Shown: one piece after another, positions 1 to 11,371 of the stretch
How positions within the stretch are numbered: the first letter of the stretch is position 1
Layout: every line of letters starts with the position of its first letter
NCBI GenBank assembly: GCA_024364735.1
Contig: JAGFNQ010010054.1
Span: 32,344 to 96,343 of the forward strand
From: Boesenbergia rotunda
Taxonomy: Eukaryota; Streptophyta; Magnoliopsida; Zingiberales; Zingiberaceae
Length of the DNA stretch: 64,000 bases
Direction of reading: 5' to 3'
The notes under the pieces: generated by a model
The model's input: the letters and a program-made list of their open reading frames with translations, nothing else
Told to the model about the DNA's origin: nothing
The model's database searches: none
Position numbers and translations under genes: made by a program

Positions 1-1470
1 TAGTCTTAACACAAGAATTTGTCATATCACAAATTGTTAAATTAAGAGAATGACAAGCACATGACATATAAAATGATCTTGGATTTATTTCAAGAAATAT
101 CTTTTGTACACCCTAATTTTTACCTTTCATATTAGAACCATTATCATAACCTTGCCCCCTCACATCATCAATATTAAGCCCAAGGGTTTCTAAAACATAT
201 TGTAATTCATTAAAAGATCCTAACCCAGATGTATCATCCATTTTTAAAAACTCTATAAAATACTCATTTACCTTTATAGGATAAACTAACACATCCACAC
301 ATCAAATTATCAAAGTCATTTGCTCATGGTGACTTGCATCTGAAGTACAATCAAATATCACTGAAAATATTTTGTTTCTTTTATTTTTTTTTCAATTATA
401 ACACTTCTTACTTTAGAGCCTAACATAAAAATCAACTCATTTTGAATCTTATGACTAAGATAATGATAATGAATCTCATTATTTTGAATGCGTCTAAAAT
501 ACTCTTGCATTATCAAATCAAATACTGCAATTAATTCAAGTAACCCCAAAAAGTTACCATTACTAGCTTGGTAAACTTTTTCATTTTCCCACGAAAAGCA
601 AAATTACGCTTAACAAGACATTTCACAACAGAAATAATCCTTACTATAACAAGTTTCCAATGTTCTTTCTCTTTCTTAATTTGCACTTGGATCTCTTTGT
701 CAATTGTTTTATTCTTTTTCAATTTAATTTGCACATCAATCCAAGTTCTCATGTTAATAATATGCTCAATGTCATTCTCATATTGTCTAAGTCTATCACT
801 TAAATGTTTCTAATCATTAAGACTTTCATTTGCTAGCAAACTTTTATTGTTCACTGATTTAAATAATTTACAACAAAAACAATATACTTTGTTCGCATCT
901 TTCGAGTACACAAGCCATTTTCTATCTTGATTCTCTCCATTTGGTAATTTTCTTGTGTAATAAGAATATGAAAAATATCTCAAAAGTTCATCTATACAGA
1001 ACTTAAGATTACCTTCTCTTATAGGACCTTTCTCCATGAAGAGATCTCTTGTTTCATTATCAATGTTATTCCATGATCTTGGATCATATATATCCAAAAC
1101 ATGCCCAGTTTGCTTTAACTCATTTTCATTCTCGATTATATTACCAACATCTACATTTCAATCATTATCATCATTTTCTCTCAATTCTTCCTGCTCATTT
1201 GTTGTTGCATGATTATTATCATCATTTTCTCTCAATTTTTTCTGCTCATTGATTACATGATCATTCAGTTCTTCTTGATTACTTGATTGTTGCTCATTTG
1301 TTACATAATCATTTAGCTCTTCTTGACTTTCTTCTTGTAATTCATCTAAATCTTCAATCGAAGAACTAACTTGAAAAAACTTATGACGAACACATTTTTG
1401 AATTTTAATTATTTGTTCTACTCTTTTTTTTTATTTCTTTTCTAACTCTTAGATTGATATGTCCTTGGAA
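1..1470 (-). pseudogene. hAT transposase, N-terminal and central part, broken by stops
   Basis: Read on the minus strand, the open pieces at 1097-810, 752-531, 549-358 and 298-113 are successive parts of one plant hAT transposase of the TTF-type zinc-finger/DUF4371 (ZMYM1-like) group. The N-terminal piece has DPRSWNNID, then KWLVYSKDANKVYCFCCKLF, the Cys-rich zinc-finger core. Next come HWKLVIVRIISVVKCL and NFAFRG, and finally DDVRGQGYDNGSNMKG, the conserved stretch around a catalytic-domain Asp. An acidic, Asn-rich N-terminus reaches to about 1470. Stops separate the pieces, so this is a dead gene. The catalytic C-terminus would lie left of the window. Family recognition is by eye. Confidence 0.8.
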
Positions 1471-1868
1471 ACATATTTGCATTACAAATTTCAAATGTAA
1501 AAAAAAAACACAAAACCAACAACAAAACAACAAAATAAACATAATTAGTGAAAATAATAATGAAAGAGCAATAAAACCTTATTTATGCTCGAAGCAATTG
1601 ATAGATATCACCTTTGCGATAATTCCCAGCTGAACCACAAATCAAAGGCAATGATCAAAGAGAGATAGAACTCACAACAATTTTTAATCAATGAGCTCAA
1701 ATCCAAACTCACGGCAGTCAAGCGGGCGGAGTTTCTCCTCTCATTTTTTTCACTATGGCTGATCAACAGTCAAATCCGACACTCTACTGTTCAAGCCTTG
1801 GAAAGGAAATCCGACACTCTACTATTCACATTCCATTGAACGCCTTGGAAAGGAAATTGAATGCCTTG

Positions 1869-1932
1869 AAGGAAAACTGACGTTTCACATTTTTTTTCTT
1901 TCTTTTGGAGATTTTTTTCTTAAATTTAATAA

Positions 1933-2017
<85 letters not shown>

Positions 2018-2106
2018 GAAAACTGACGTTTCACATTTTTTTTCTTTCTTTTGGAGATTTTTTTCTTAAATTTAATAATGAATATATATATATATAATTT
2101 TTAACT
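1869..2106. repeat. (TA)n microsatellite inside a duplicated 72-bp segment
   Basis: An uninterrupted AT dinucleotide run occupies about 1936-2014. The segment just before it (from 1869, starting AAGGAAAACTGACG) is repeated almost exactly from 2015, and that copy again ends in a short AT run (to 2106). The structure is unit-(TA)long-unit-(TA)short, as expected from slippage or unequal exchange anchored in the microsatellite. Confidence 0.9.
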
Positions 2107-2211
2107 TTTATTTAAATGATGAACAACATATATTTTATTAATCTTTATTAAAACAATCTTAGATATATATATAGGGCCATCGCCCTGGGTGATGCTTCAG
2201 GTCCGACCCTA

Positions 2212-3110
2212 TTTAACACTCTCTACGACCTTGATAGTAATTGTTCTTGACTGTGAAATCCATTTCTGAAATCTAAAGAGCAAAGTAGATTAAGAGGATT
2301 GGAGGAAATTTAGTACCCTAAGGCTTGATGGCCAAAGATTAGAGGAAATATATATAGGTTATTGTCCCTAAAGAACTTAAATCAAAGTCAAAAGTTTTCA
2401 ACAACACAACAAGAACATTGATCCCATTTGAAAGCAATGAAAATAGATCGTCGGCGAGATGGATGGAAGGTTGACCGTGAAAAGACCTTGTGTCGAAGAC
2501 TTTACGACACTATCAAGAAAACACAAGGAGAGAGATTGTTAATAAACAGGTCAGGGGCCTCGGCGCAACTACTCCAATACTCAAGTTAACACAAGAAGAT
2601 GAAGTTTAGTGGCAACGAAAAGGAAAGATGTAGGAAATTTGAAAATGCATACCTACGCCACTGAGAAGAGACCCTATTTATAACATCTCTAATAACCTCT
2701 GCATTAATGAGGTGTTGTGTCAAATACATATATCTGTCTAATCATTGTATTTCAGAGGTATGGAGCGGTCTTGTCAATCATAGATATATAATGATAATCA
2801 TATCAATACAACTTATCTATGTCCAGATACCACATCACGAGTTTCTGACACCATTATTATGAGCATTGTTCCTCATATAGGCTTAGAGGCCAACAAGGTT
2901 GCCGGGCTTTATAGGATGGTTGCATCTACTTGATATTAGGTGGTTGCACTCTGACGCAATGATCCCTCGTTGTTGTCTGATTAGAAAGGTTTCTCGTGGA
3001 GGTTCGCTCGCACAATCCGACCGGACCCGAGAGAGATGATGTGTGGAATCATTACCCTAGCTGACCGCATATGATTTTGAAATGTCATATTGATAGGCCC
3101 ACAAAACAGG
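2212..3110 (-). other. Noncoding, LTR-like segment, no gene seen
   Basis: No reading frame of interest. The minus strand carries a TATA-like sequence, TTATAAATAG, at 2674-2683, followed downstream (lower coordinates) by a GA-rich leader-like stretch, which resembles the R/U5 part of a gypsy LTR read on the minus strand. No terminal repeat partner was found, so this stays a weak call. Confidence 0.35.
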
Positions 3111-4765
3111 TGTCACGAATGAGCCTCAAATTTAGATATTTATAAACTGAAAACTCTTGGCTAACAATGTTAAAATGTAGTATAGGGGCCTCAGGTCATA
3201 TTTTTCCAAGGACTAGTTGAATGAATGTTTAACTCAAGCTTACAAGTTATTTGTTGTTTGATGATTTGAGTTTTCTAGATAAAATGAGGGTTTTGCAATA
3301 AGGAATGACAGTATGAAATAGAATGAGCTTGGCTAAAGTAAGAAGCAAATTAGGAAATTGCAAGAACTACTCTTAACCTTTTGAAAGAAACTAAGCAATT
3401 GAATTCAAATGATAGAATTGAAATTTAATAACTACTTGCAGGGAAGTAATTGCAGAGAATTAATTTCAAGACAATGAAAATTAGCACAAAACATTGCTTA
3501 AGGGGCTTGACTTAGAATGTAATAGAAACAAGCTTGAACACATTGAAGAATTAAGTGCTTAAAACTAAAATCTATCCTAAATTAAACATCAAACCAATCC
3601 AAGACTTCCCTTTGCCGTCACACAAAGATTGAGTTAGAAACCCTCCAACTCAAAAATCAACGAAGAAGAGCTCCCTGGATCGATTTGCTCTGTATTGGCC
3701 TTCCTGATCGGTCAACCAACCGATCAGGTCCTCTTATGATTGGTCACGGGACCGATCAGATGCAACTCTGTCCGGTCACCATGATCGTTCAGTAGTTGAA
3801 CCGATTGCTTCCTTCTCGATTGTCTGAATGGAGATCAAACTCAGGAACAATCGAAATGCTTCCGAGAACCCCTCTGAAGTTTCGATAGCTCCGGCTGATG
3901 GGATCCAGCGATCAACAAGGATCAATCGGCGATGACAGCAGCTCCGGCGAAACCCTCTCCGTAGCTCCTTCAGCTGCGAGAATAGTTAGCAAACAAAACC
4001 TGAAATCTTACCTCCGCGATCTGAAATCTTGAAGACAAAACAAGTTTGATGTGGTCGCGCATGATCTAAGAAGAAAACGAGGAAAAGAAATGAAGAACAA
4101 GCGAAGAACAGCGGTAGCTCGCGACGACAGATCTGATCGGGAGAAGAAAGCGGTTATATTGGTTAGCAACGAACGACTGAGATCTTCCTTGCTCCATCCA
4201 ACGGTCGGATCTCTTCAGATCTGAACCAAACTCTCCAGATCTCAGTCAAGGGTCAGGATCTGCTCCTCCTCAGCTCGGATCGATCAGATCTAGATCGGAT
4301 GGCTCAGATTGCTCTGATCTTTGAATGGATGGTTTAGGCTCCTCTTAAGCTCGATCCAATAACTGGATGACCTCTGATTGAGACCAAATCTTTAGATCTT
4401 GATATGTGGTCATGATTGACTCTCTCTTGAACTCGGATTGATCAGAAGTTGATAGATGGCTCAGATCTCGTTGTTCCTTGATCGGACGACTCATATTAAC
4501 CCAAGGCTTGATCGTCTTGATCCGGATCCAATTTTGGCTCAAATTTGGTCCAATCTGATCTAGGTCCATGATCATTTGAAGCCTACAAAATTAGATTCAA
4601 AATTAATGCCAAAATATCTCAAATATAGAAAGAATTGTATCCAAAGCCAAAATAGAAAGAGTCCATGAAATCTAATGTAAATGTAATCTTAAGCATATAA
4701 AAAGAGATCAAAACATGGATTTGAGAGCCTAAATTTATCAACAAAATGATAATGATCACATATCA
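3111..4765 (-). repeat. Putative LTR, GATC-rich, minus orientation
   Basis: The segment is bounded by TGTCACGAATG at 3111 and CACATATCA ending at 4765, so it has TG...CA ends. Its right half (about 3690-4570) is crowded with overlapping GATC words such as GATCAGATC and GATCGGATC, with a TATA-like CAATATAACC on the minus strand near 4155. No coding capacity. The flanking 5-mers (ACAGG and GTTTG) do not match, so neither the boundaries nor the solo-LTR status is proven. Confidence 0.4.
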
Positions 4766-5656
4766 GTTTGTGATATTGACTTTCTTCCTCGATTCGAGGG
4801 ACCCACGACATTCCCCGCATTACAAGTCTTTCCTTCAAGTATAGTCAAAGGAGACATTGAGCTCGACTGCTAAACTCATTTGCTCAGTTGTCAAGCTAGA
4901 GTTGACGGTCATTCAGTGATCCATACCATTAATGTTATCCTTGTATCTTGAAAATGGGTATGTCAACCATCATAAATGAGGAATGATGCGTACCTGGACA
5001 TTTATAGCTGTAATGATTTTCTATTCTCACTCCTCATAAATACTAGCTTATTCTTGATTGTCACGTGGCTTGGCCCTACTGGGTGCCGCTCTTTAGAAGC
5101 GATAGGCCACAACGAAGAAGTCAACGCATCATATGGCAGTTACACTTCAATGGTTGTGATTCGATCCTACCTTTTTGCCTTCTTGAATGGACGGTGGTGT
5201 GAAAATAGAGTTAGGGGTTAAATAGTCCTTCTCTTGTTTAAAAATGCTACTCGTGCGTCTTCTTCTTTGTGGTTCCTTGACTGTTCCGACGAAGATTTCT
5301 CCTTGCTCATTAGATCTTCTCTTGTAAGTTTTGCTTTCTTTTTCACCCTTTTCCCTTGTCGCTCTTTCTTCTCCCTGCTCTCCTTATGACCCTCAAAATC
5401 CCAATTCATATCCTCGGTGTGTGGTATATCTCCATCGCCTTTGATATCAACGGAGGCGATTTAGATCAACTCTGTTTGACCTTTGAATCCCCCTATATCA
5501 TCGTATAATCATCCCCCATGCCCTATATCACCCCCACCTTCCTCCACTTGGTTTCATATAATCATCGAACTATGTAGAAAGCGACGATGGTTGTGTAGTG
5601 AAGCTCGACGATGCTGAGATGGATAGCCGAGCGAAGGCAGAGATAATACAGAGGGG
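4766..5656. other. Noncoding DNA, no gene seen
   Basis: Mixed-composition DNA with short spurious frames only. It continues on the far side of the solo LTR at 5662-7536, since 7542-7616 is its extension once the insertion is removed. Probably further LTR debris, but no family was recognised. Confidence 0.4.
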
Positions 5657-5661
5657 TACAC

Positions 5662-7536
5662 TGTAAGATATGTATACTGAAAGACATGATTTCTTTATAT
5701 GAACATCTTAGTTATGAAAAGAGAATCACAACTACACTAGGTGCTTGTTTACATTAGTACATGCATGAAGTCCAATTACTTTGCGTTGTAGATAACATGG
5801 TGTGTGGTGTCATACGGAAGATCATGTTATCGGTTCCTTGCTTAGTATAAATAAGAGGCTCACAACTGAGATGGAATTGGACAACCCATCAGAATGGTTG
5901 TAGTGTAATTAGGTGTGGTTGGTCTTGACCACAAAATTATACTAGTGTGCTTTGAGTACATTGAGCAGGACCAAAACTTGAGGTTATCCAATTTGTACTG
6001 ACTCAATAATTGGATAGGACCTCAAGTCTATATTATGGAGTACAATCCCTTAATCTTGAAATAATAACGGGCATATATTATTAATTATTATTTCTTTGAT
6101 TTACCAATGGGCGAGATCTATTCTGTTAGATCGATAGGCCCGGTAAGTTGGGAGATGATATTAATAATATGATGTGTTGTTGATTATTGACAGAATCCAT
6201 GTCCTGGTTAGTCAGAATGATGATGCCCCCTTGATGAGCTCAAAAGGTTCATCGTGCTAAACCCTGCAGGTGGATTTGATTCGGCACGATGATAAGGTTG
6301 AGTGGTACTAGTCAAGGACTCAGCGGTTAATTAATTTGAATTATCAGTAATTTAAATTAATTAACGGGCATTCGAGATCTTAAATACGGGGGGATGGACG
6401 ACTCGTAATATGTGGAGCCCATATGAAAATATGGGGGTTGGTGAGGAAGTTCAATTAAGATCCTTTAGTGGAATGGATCTTAATTAATGGATCGGGTTTA
6501 GATCCATTGGTGGGCCAAGATCCAACTCCTCCTCTTAGTCCCTACCTTAGCCCTATATATACCCAAGGAGATCATCAAACCAAAGGATTGATCCAAGAGT
6601 TGATACCCTAAGCCTCTCTCTTCTCTCTCTCTCTCTCCTACCCTCTTAGGGTTTTCGGCCGGCGACTAGGAGAAGGAGGCTCTCCTCCTTGGTTCTCCTT
6701 TCCTCCTCCACCAAGCTCTGGATGTGGCTCACAGAAGCAAGGCAGAGGAGTCCTCTACCTTGCGTGGTGCTCAGCGTGGGTGAAGGAGGCGTCGGCGGCC
6801 GGAGGGAGGCGGCGCAACCAAGGGTTGCGGCGGCGCCGCAAGGCTGAGGGAGAAGGAGATAAGCGGGCTGTTTGGGTGAGGAAGAAGGAGAATTATCTCC
6901 TTCTCCATCTTCTTCTCCTTCCTCTCAAGGTGAGCAGCCAGTCCAGAGTCCTTGGTGCAGCTCCGGTGGGCGGCGGCGCAAAGGGAGAGGAAGAAGAGGC
7001 CGGCGGCTAGGTAAACCTTAGGCTAGGGTTTCCTATTTCGGCCAAGGTGAGAAGAAGAGCTCTTTTGGAGCTCTTGGTGATTTTGGTTCGCGGTATATCG
7101 TCACCCACACGATGTCCGTGAAGGGAGGGACATAAGGTAGAAGACCATGAGGTGATCGGAAAGGTATAACTCTTTCCATCCTCCGTTGATTAACCTTGTG
7201 TCAATATTGTGCCATGATTGTTTGTTTCGTCATTTTATGTTTGTTAATTTATTATTTTGATTCTGAATCATGATGAATAATTTATTAATTGGACCCCGAC
7301 CATAAACACAAAAGCCGGTGATCAACTCGTCGCCTTTTCCGCGGTCGAACGGTTAAGCAAATCACAAGGCCGATTTTGGTAATTGGCCGAGTTGTGATTT
7401 GGATCGTTCGATACGACACGAGATGGTCGTAGGGAGACGGGTCTCCATTCGGATTAATTTTTAATCCGTAGACATGGAGAGGTCTCTCGGATCGATCGAG
7501 TATTCACTTAGGAAACCCGCCAAGCCATACCCAACA
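5662..7536 (+). mobile_element. Solo LTR, copia family B, with perfect TSD
   Basis: The 1875-bp LTR starts TGTAAGATATG and ends CCAACA. It is flanked by TACAC on both sides (5657-5661 and 7537-7541), a perfect 5-bp target-site duplication. It matches throughout the 3' LTR of E8 (38269-40119), which fixes its identity and plus orientation. A TATA box (TATATATA) is at 6554-6561. No internal region remains, so it is the product of LTR-LTR recombination. Arg/Gly-rich frames inside it (about 6780-7010) belong to the GC-rich leader and are not genes. Confidence 0.93.
6326..6508 (+). repeat. Hairpin cluster upstream of the family-B TATA box
   Basis: Three inverted repeats lie within 230 bp of the TATA box. 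The first has 18-nt arms at 6326-6343 and 6348-6365 with one G-T position. The second has perfect 11-nt arms AATTAAGATCC / GGATCTTAATT at 6453-6463 and 6475-6485. The third has perfect arms AATGGATC / GATCCATT at 6486-6493 and 6501-6508. The second is preserved exactly in the other copy (39055-39087), and the first survives there with a one-base bulge (38928-38966). Confidence 0.8.
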
Positions 7537-7616
7537 TACACATCCGACCGACTCTTCGATCGTCGCGGGTGATAGCGATGCGGTAGCTAGCATAAGAGAA
7601 TTGCTACCAAAGACCC

Positions 7617-8870
7617 TTAGGCTCTACTTGTTGTTGAGTATACTAAGAAGATGCCTGGGGTTGATTTAGACTGGAACTTACCTAGATAGTCCTTGGTGTT
7701 TAGGATATGAACATTGCACCCAAAGACCCTTAGGTAGTGTAGGTTTGGAAGTCTATGGTAGTATAATTCATAGGGTGTTTTGTTGTGTCGCTTGTTAATC
7801 AGGACCCTATTTTGGATGTAGCAAGCCGTACTAATTGCTTCTGCCCAATATTGGTTAGCTAAGTTAAATTCATTGAGCATAGCCCTAGCGGCTTCCTGTA
7901 GGGTTCTATTTTTCCTTTCAACTATCCCATTTTGCTGGGGGGTTCTAGGACACGAAAATTCGTGTATATACCCATTTACCTTACAGAATTCCTCGAACCG
8001 TTGATTTTCAAATTCTCCCCCGTGGTCACTCCTAAGTCTTTTAATTTTAGTATCGTTTTGGTTTTCAATTAACTTACAAAAGTCATTGAATAGGTTTAGG
8101 GTTTCATCTTTGGTCTTTAGAAACCTAACCCAGGTAAACCTAGAATAATCATCAACTATTACTAAGCAGTATCGGTTTCCGCTTAGCAACTTGGCTCCAT
8201 GTGAATCAAATAGGTCAAGGTGCAAGAGCTCAAGTGTGGTTTGAGTTTGATCAGATTGGAAAAGTTTATGATTAGACCTGGTTTGTTTACCTTGATTACA
8301 TGATTCACATATTAAGTTTTCATGATTTTTAATTTTAGGAATACCTTTAATTAGGCCAAGTTGGGTGATTTTTGAAATAATTCTTAGGTTAGTGTAACCT
8401 AGTCTCCTATGCCAGAGGTTTGATTGTTCTAACTGAGTTAACATGCATTTAGGTACTAGGGGTAGGTTTATAGTGTAAACATTATTTTTCCTAGTGCCCT
8501 TAAGCATGATTTCTGAGTCTTGTAAGTTTCTAATCAGGCAGTTAGAATTGTTGAAAGTAACTACATAACCAGAATCACATAACTGACTTATGCTAAGCAG
8601 GTTAAATTTGAAATTTTCAACCAAAAGGACTTTCTTAATAACAAAGTCAGATTTAAGTTCAATGTTACCTGACCCAATTACCTTGAGTGTAGCATTGTTG
8701 CCAAATGCCATTGAGCCTAGGTTCTTGAACTTGAGTTTGGTGAATTTCAATTTATCTCCAGTCATGTGTCTAGAGCAACCGCTATCCAACATCCATTGGT
8801 CCAAATCTTTATGTTCCTACACATAAAGAGTTTTGTTGATTTGGATCCAATTAGAATCAGGAATAGCTTA
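7617..8870 (-). pseudogene. Sirevirus Pol fragment: protease, GAG-pre-integrase, integrase
   Basis: A 395-codon open stretch starts at 8804 and the homologous reading extends upstream to about 8870 past one stop. The aspartic protease signature is WMLDSGCSRHMTG (D-S-G). The GAG-pre-integrase follows with LWHRRLG and CESCNQGK, although the His that normally follows LG is Tyr here (LGYTN). The integrase core shows LHLDLFD, RLRSDHGGEF and NGIVERKNRTLQ, which are the D, D and E of the DD35E triad. The frame ends in a stop after YSTTSRA, where Sireviruses normally run on into the RT, so this is the 5' part of pol only. Confidence 0.88.
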
Positions 8871-9507
8871 AATTGATTTTCACAACCTAGTCTGTCTCAC
8901 CCAATCTAGGGTTAGCAATTACTTTAGCTTATGGGTTTTATGAGACAGGTTTTGGTAAATAGAATTTTGAAAAATTATGATTTATTTTTTAAAAAAATCT
9001 AATTAGTTTTTGAAAGCAATTGATTTGAGTTTATTTTAAAAATAATGTTTGAATCTATAATTAACTGAAATTTTGTGTTAGATTCAAATTTGACAAAGAA
9101 TAATTTGAATTTGAATTTCAAAAATTCGCTTCCAGGTCTTGGCGAGGCACTAGGCCTTCTTTGGCCGTAGCCTTATTGGATGATCAACTCTTTCCTTGAC
9201 AAAGCCTTTTAATGAAATTTCATTTTCAAAATTATTTTTCGAAAAATTCTGGTCTAACTAGTTTGGGTCTTGGATCGGTAGCTTCGGCTAGTTTCACCAG
9301 TCTAAAGAGACCAAGTAGCGAATACTTGACCTTATTAGAATTGGTTTCCCTAACATACTATCATCTCACCGCCACCTAATACTATGTTATTCATATTTCA
9401 GTTAAGTTGGTTCAGTCCTTAAACTAATCATTCCTAAGTCTAAGCATGACAAATTACAGAAATTAAATAAACAATCAATCATGCATATTGCAAACAAGAA
9501 TTGAATT
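8871..9507 (-). other. Noncoding gag-pol spacer, conserved in E9
   Basis: AT-rich DNA without a frame separates the Gag extension from the protease. It contains a SINE-sized landmark block (about 9120-9450) with GGTCTTGGCGAGGCAC and TCTCACCGCCACC. Long matching blocks recur in the same order at about 53930-54450 in E9, also immediately after gag. Near 8890-8950 the motif TCTCACCCA...TGAGACA can fold back; E9 carries two related copies (about 53450-53500 and 53885-53945). Confidence 0.7.
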
Positions 9508-10269
9508 TTATCTAACAATAAATATTGTTTTCAATTTGGCTCCCCCTGGACTAAAGCCACGATAATGGTTTGGCAAGATGTGAATCTTGTCCTTGGGGAT
9601 CCAATACTGATTTGATCCAGTTTGTTTGTTCAGGTACAGTTTAGGTACCCATGCCTGAACTTTAGGTCTGGACTGAATCAGTACAACAAGGTAGGATCTT
9701 TGTCTAGATTTGGTTCTATATCCTAGTCCGAATCGATTTAGAACTGATTTCTGTTTTCCAAGAATCATGTCAAGACCCTTGGAACCAAAGGTGAATCGTT
9801 CTAAAGCTGATCTAAGGTCCTTAACCTGAGTTTTCAGGGAGGAGTTCTCTTTCTCAAGTTTTTCAACTTGAGTAGAGGTTCCTTCTTGAACCTTCTCAGT
9901 TAAGGATCTAGAGTCAGCTCTCTCTTTCAGGAGTTTTACTTCCTGTCGGAGGGATTCGATTTGGAGTTTAGCTTTCGCCAAATCTCGAGAAAGATAAGAA
10001 ATTAACTCATTTAACTGACTTCTAGTAAAACCACTTACCTTGATTTCGCCGTCCTCTGAAAATGTCAGTCTGCCGTCGTCCTGTTCGATTCTGACTCGGT
10101 CTCGATTTCTTCTGAGGCGGTTAGTGCGAGTAGGTTCGACTGTGGGACCTCTTCTTCTTCTGAGGAGGAGGACTCGTCCCATGTTGCTTGAAGTGCCTTC
10201 TTCTTCCTTGTCTTCTTTGTTTCCTTCAGGTTGGGGCATTCGGTCTTGTAGTGGCCCTTCTTCTTGCAC
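9508..10269 (-). pseudogene. Gag C-terminal coiled-coil extension, frameshifted from gag
   Basis: This 253-codon frame overlaps the end of the gag frame (stop at 10065) in another phase. Its useful part begins at GRLTFSEDGEI, just where the gag frame dies, so one small indel near 10070 separates two halves of a single Gag. The region is a heptad-rich coiled coil (LAKAKLQIESLRQEVKLLKE ... VEKLEKENSSLKTQVKDL). Next come GSKGLDMILGKQKSV and FGLGYRTK, then Trp-rich repeats (AWVPK, YWIPK). This long extension after the nucleocapsid is characteristic of Sirevirus Gag. The first ~65 residues of the frame are an out-of-frame shadow of gag. Confidence 0.8.
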
Positions 10270-11159
10270 TCGTAACAGGTCACGTTGGGCTTGTTCTTTT
10301 CATTTGAGGGTTCAGCTGGTTCATCCTTTCTTCGGCTGGCTTTCCTTCTGTTGGTTTGGTTCTTCAATTCCTTGTAGTAGTTCCGGGCCAGTCGAACCAG
10401 CTTAGGTCGATCTCTTTCTTCGTCTTCTGAGTCTGAGTCTGAGTCAGACTCGGGTGCATGTTGAGATTTCTTCTTGGATACCTTTCCAACTTTACCTGCA
10501 ATAAGGGCAATACCTTTCTCGGCCAGGGTGCAGTTAGTCTGCTCATGCAATTCAAGTTCTGAAAACAGTTCATCTAGTTTAATTTTTGAAAGGTCCCTTG
10601 AAACCTTGTATGCATCTACCATAGATGCCCACAAGGTGTTTCTCGAGAAAGCATTCAGAGCGTACCTTATCAGGTCACGGTTTTCTACCTTGTGACCGAT
10701 TGTGTGTAGTCCGTTCATTAGTTCTTGAATTCGGGCGTGGAGCTGAGTTGCTGTTTCGTTGTCGTTCATCTTGATCGTATACAGCTTGTTCAGGAGGAGA
10801 TCTCTCTTGCTGATCCGAGTGTCTGAAGTTCCTTCATGCAGCTCGATCAGTTTCCCCCACAGCTCCTTGGCACTGTTGAATGGACCCACCCGGTTCAGCT
10901 CCTCTTTTGTTAAGCCGCATTGGAGGGTTTGGGTCGCCTTTGCATCAGCTTCAATCTTCCGTTTCAGAGCGGTGTCCCACTCTGTGTAGGTCTGAGGTAC
11001 TCCTTCAGCATTCTTTGGAATCTCCAGTCCGGACTGGATGATTATCCACATGTCCACCTGAGTTTTCAGGTGGACCTCCATTCTGCTCTTCCAGTAGGAG
11101 AAGTCCTCCCCACTGAAGAGAGGTGGTCTTGCGGTGCTGAAGCCTTCTTGCATGACCAT
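10065..11159 (-). CDS. gag: Sirevirus Gag (capsid and nucleocapsid), 364 aa
   Basis: The structural protein that packages element RNA in cytoplasmic virus-like particles. I chose the ATG at 11159 (MVMQEGFS) because the first recognisable Gag motif, RPPLFSGEDFSYWKSRM, follows at once; the frame is open upstream to 11279, but that part is leader. The capsid region has LWGKLIELHEGTSDTRISKR, ATQLHARIQEL and RDLIRYALNA. An acidic linker (ESDSDSDSEDEE) precedes RPKLVRLARNYYKE. One canonical CCHC zinc knuckle is intact (CYECKKKGHYKTEC, about residue 310). The frame ends in an acidic tail. It is the only complete capsid in the window from a Sirevirus, and serves here as the reference for the deleted Gags in E4 and E9. 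Confidence 0.88.
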   Translation of the reverse strand: MVMQEGFSTARPPLFSGEDFSYWKSRMEVHLKTQVDMWIIIQSGLEIPKNAEGVPQTYTEWDTALKRKIEADAKATQTLQCGLTKEELNRVGPFNSAKELWGKLIELHEGTSDTRISKRDLLLNKLYTIKMNDNETATQLHARIQELMNGLHTIGHKVENRDLIRYALNAFSRNTLWASMVDAYKVSRDLSKIKLDELFSELELHEQTNCTLAEKGIALIAGKVGKVSKKKSQHAPESDSDSDSEDEERDRPKLVRLARNYYKELKNQTNRRKASRRKDEPAEPSNEKNKPNVTCYECKKKGHYKTECPNLKETKKTRKKKALQATWDESSSSEEEEVPQSNLLALTASEEIETESESNRTTAD

Positions 11160-11357
11160 TTTATCTGAAAAGTAAACTAAGAGGAAAGAAAATATCCCAA
11201 GACTTGGTCTTGGATTAGTAGTGCGGGAAGTAAAAGAAAAATATTTGTCGAGGGGTGTTGCACCAACCTCGATTAACAAGAAAAATTTCGAACAAAAAAA
11301 TTTCGTAAAATCCGAAAAATTCTCAAATCGGTGGTTGCACCAAATTTGAGCTTCCCC

Positions 11358-11369
11358 GCTCTGATACCA
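11358..11369 (-). other. Primer binding site of E1
   Basis: The minus strand reads TGGTATCAGAGC two bases inside the 5' LTR. This is the usual plant copia primer site, complementary to the 3' end of initiator tRNA-Met. Confidence 0.93.
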
Positions 11370-11371
11370 CT

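Larger units (their letters stand above)
1..2211 (-). mobile_element. hAT-superfamily DNA transposon relic, cut by the left edge
   Basis: A minus-strand transposase relic (1-1470) is followed at higher coordinates by AT-rich leader DNA. A terminus-like sequence lies near 2170-2211 and reads TAGGGTCGGACC on the minus strand, resembling the 5' ends of plant hAT elements of the TTF zinc-finger/DUF4371 type. If the end is at 2211, the 8-bp target duplication would be 2212-2219, but its partner is outside the window. The element lies in the same orientation as the second hAT relic at 41041-45300. The superfamily call rests on the protein; the exact terminus is inferred. Confidence 0.7.

Noticed and set aside
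3111..4765. Confident solo LTR call
   Set aside because: TG...CA ends and a TATA-like sequence exist, but the flanking 5-mers do not match and there is no second copy, so it is listed only at low confidence.
6780..7010. Arg/Gly-rich 76-codon frame
   Set aside because: It lies in the GC-rich R/U5 leader of a solo LTR and is not kept in the same frame in the other family-B LTR.
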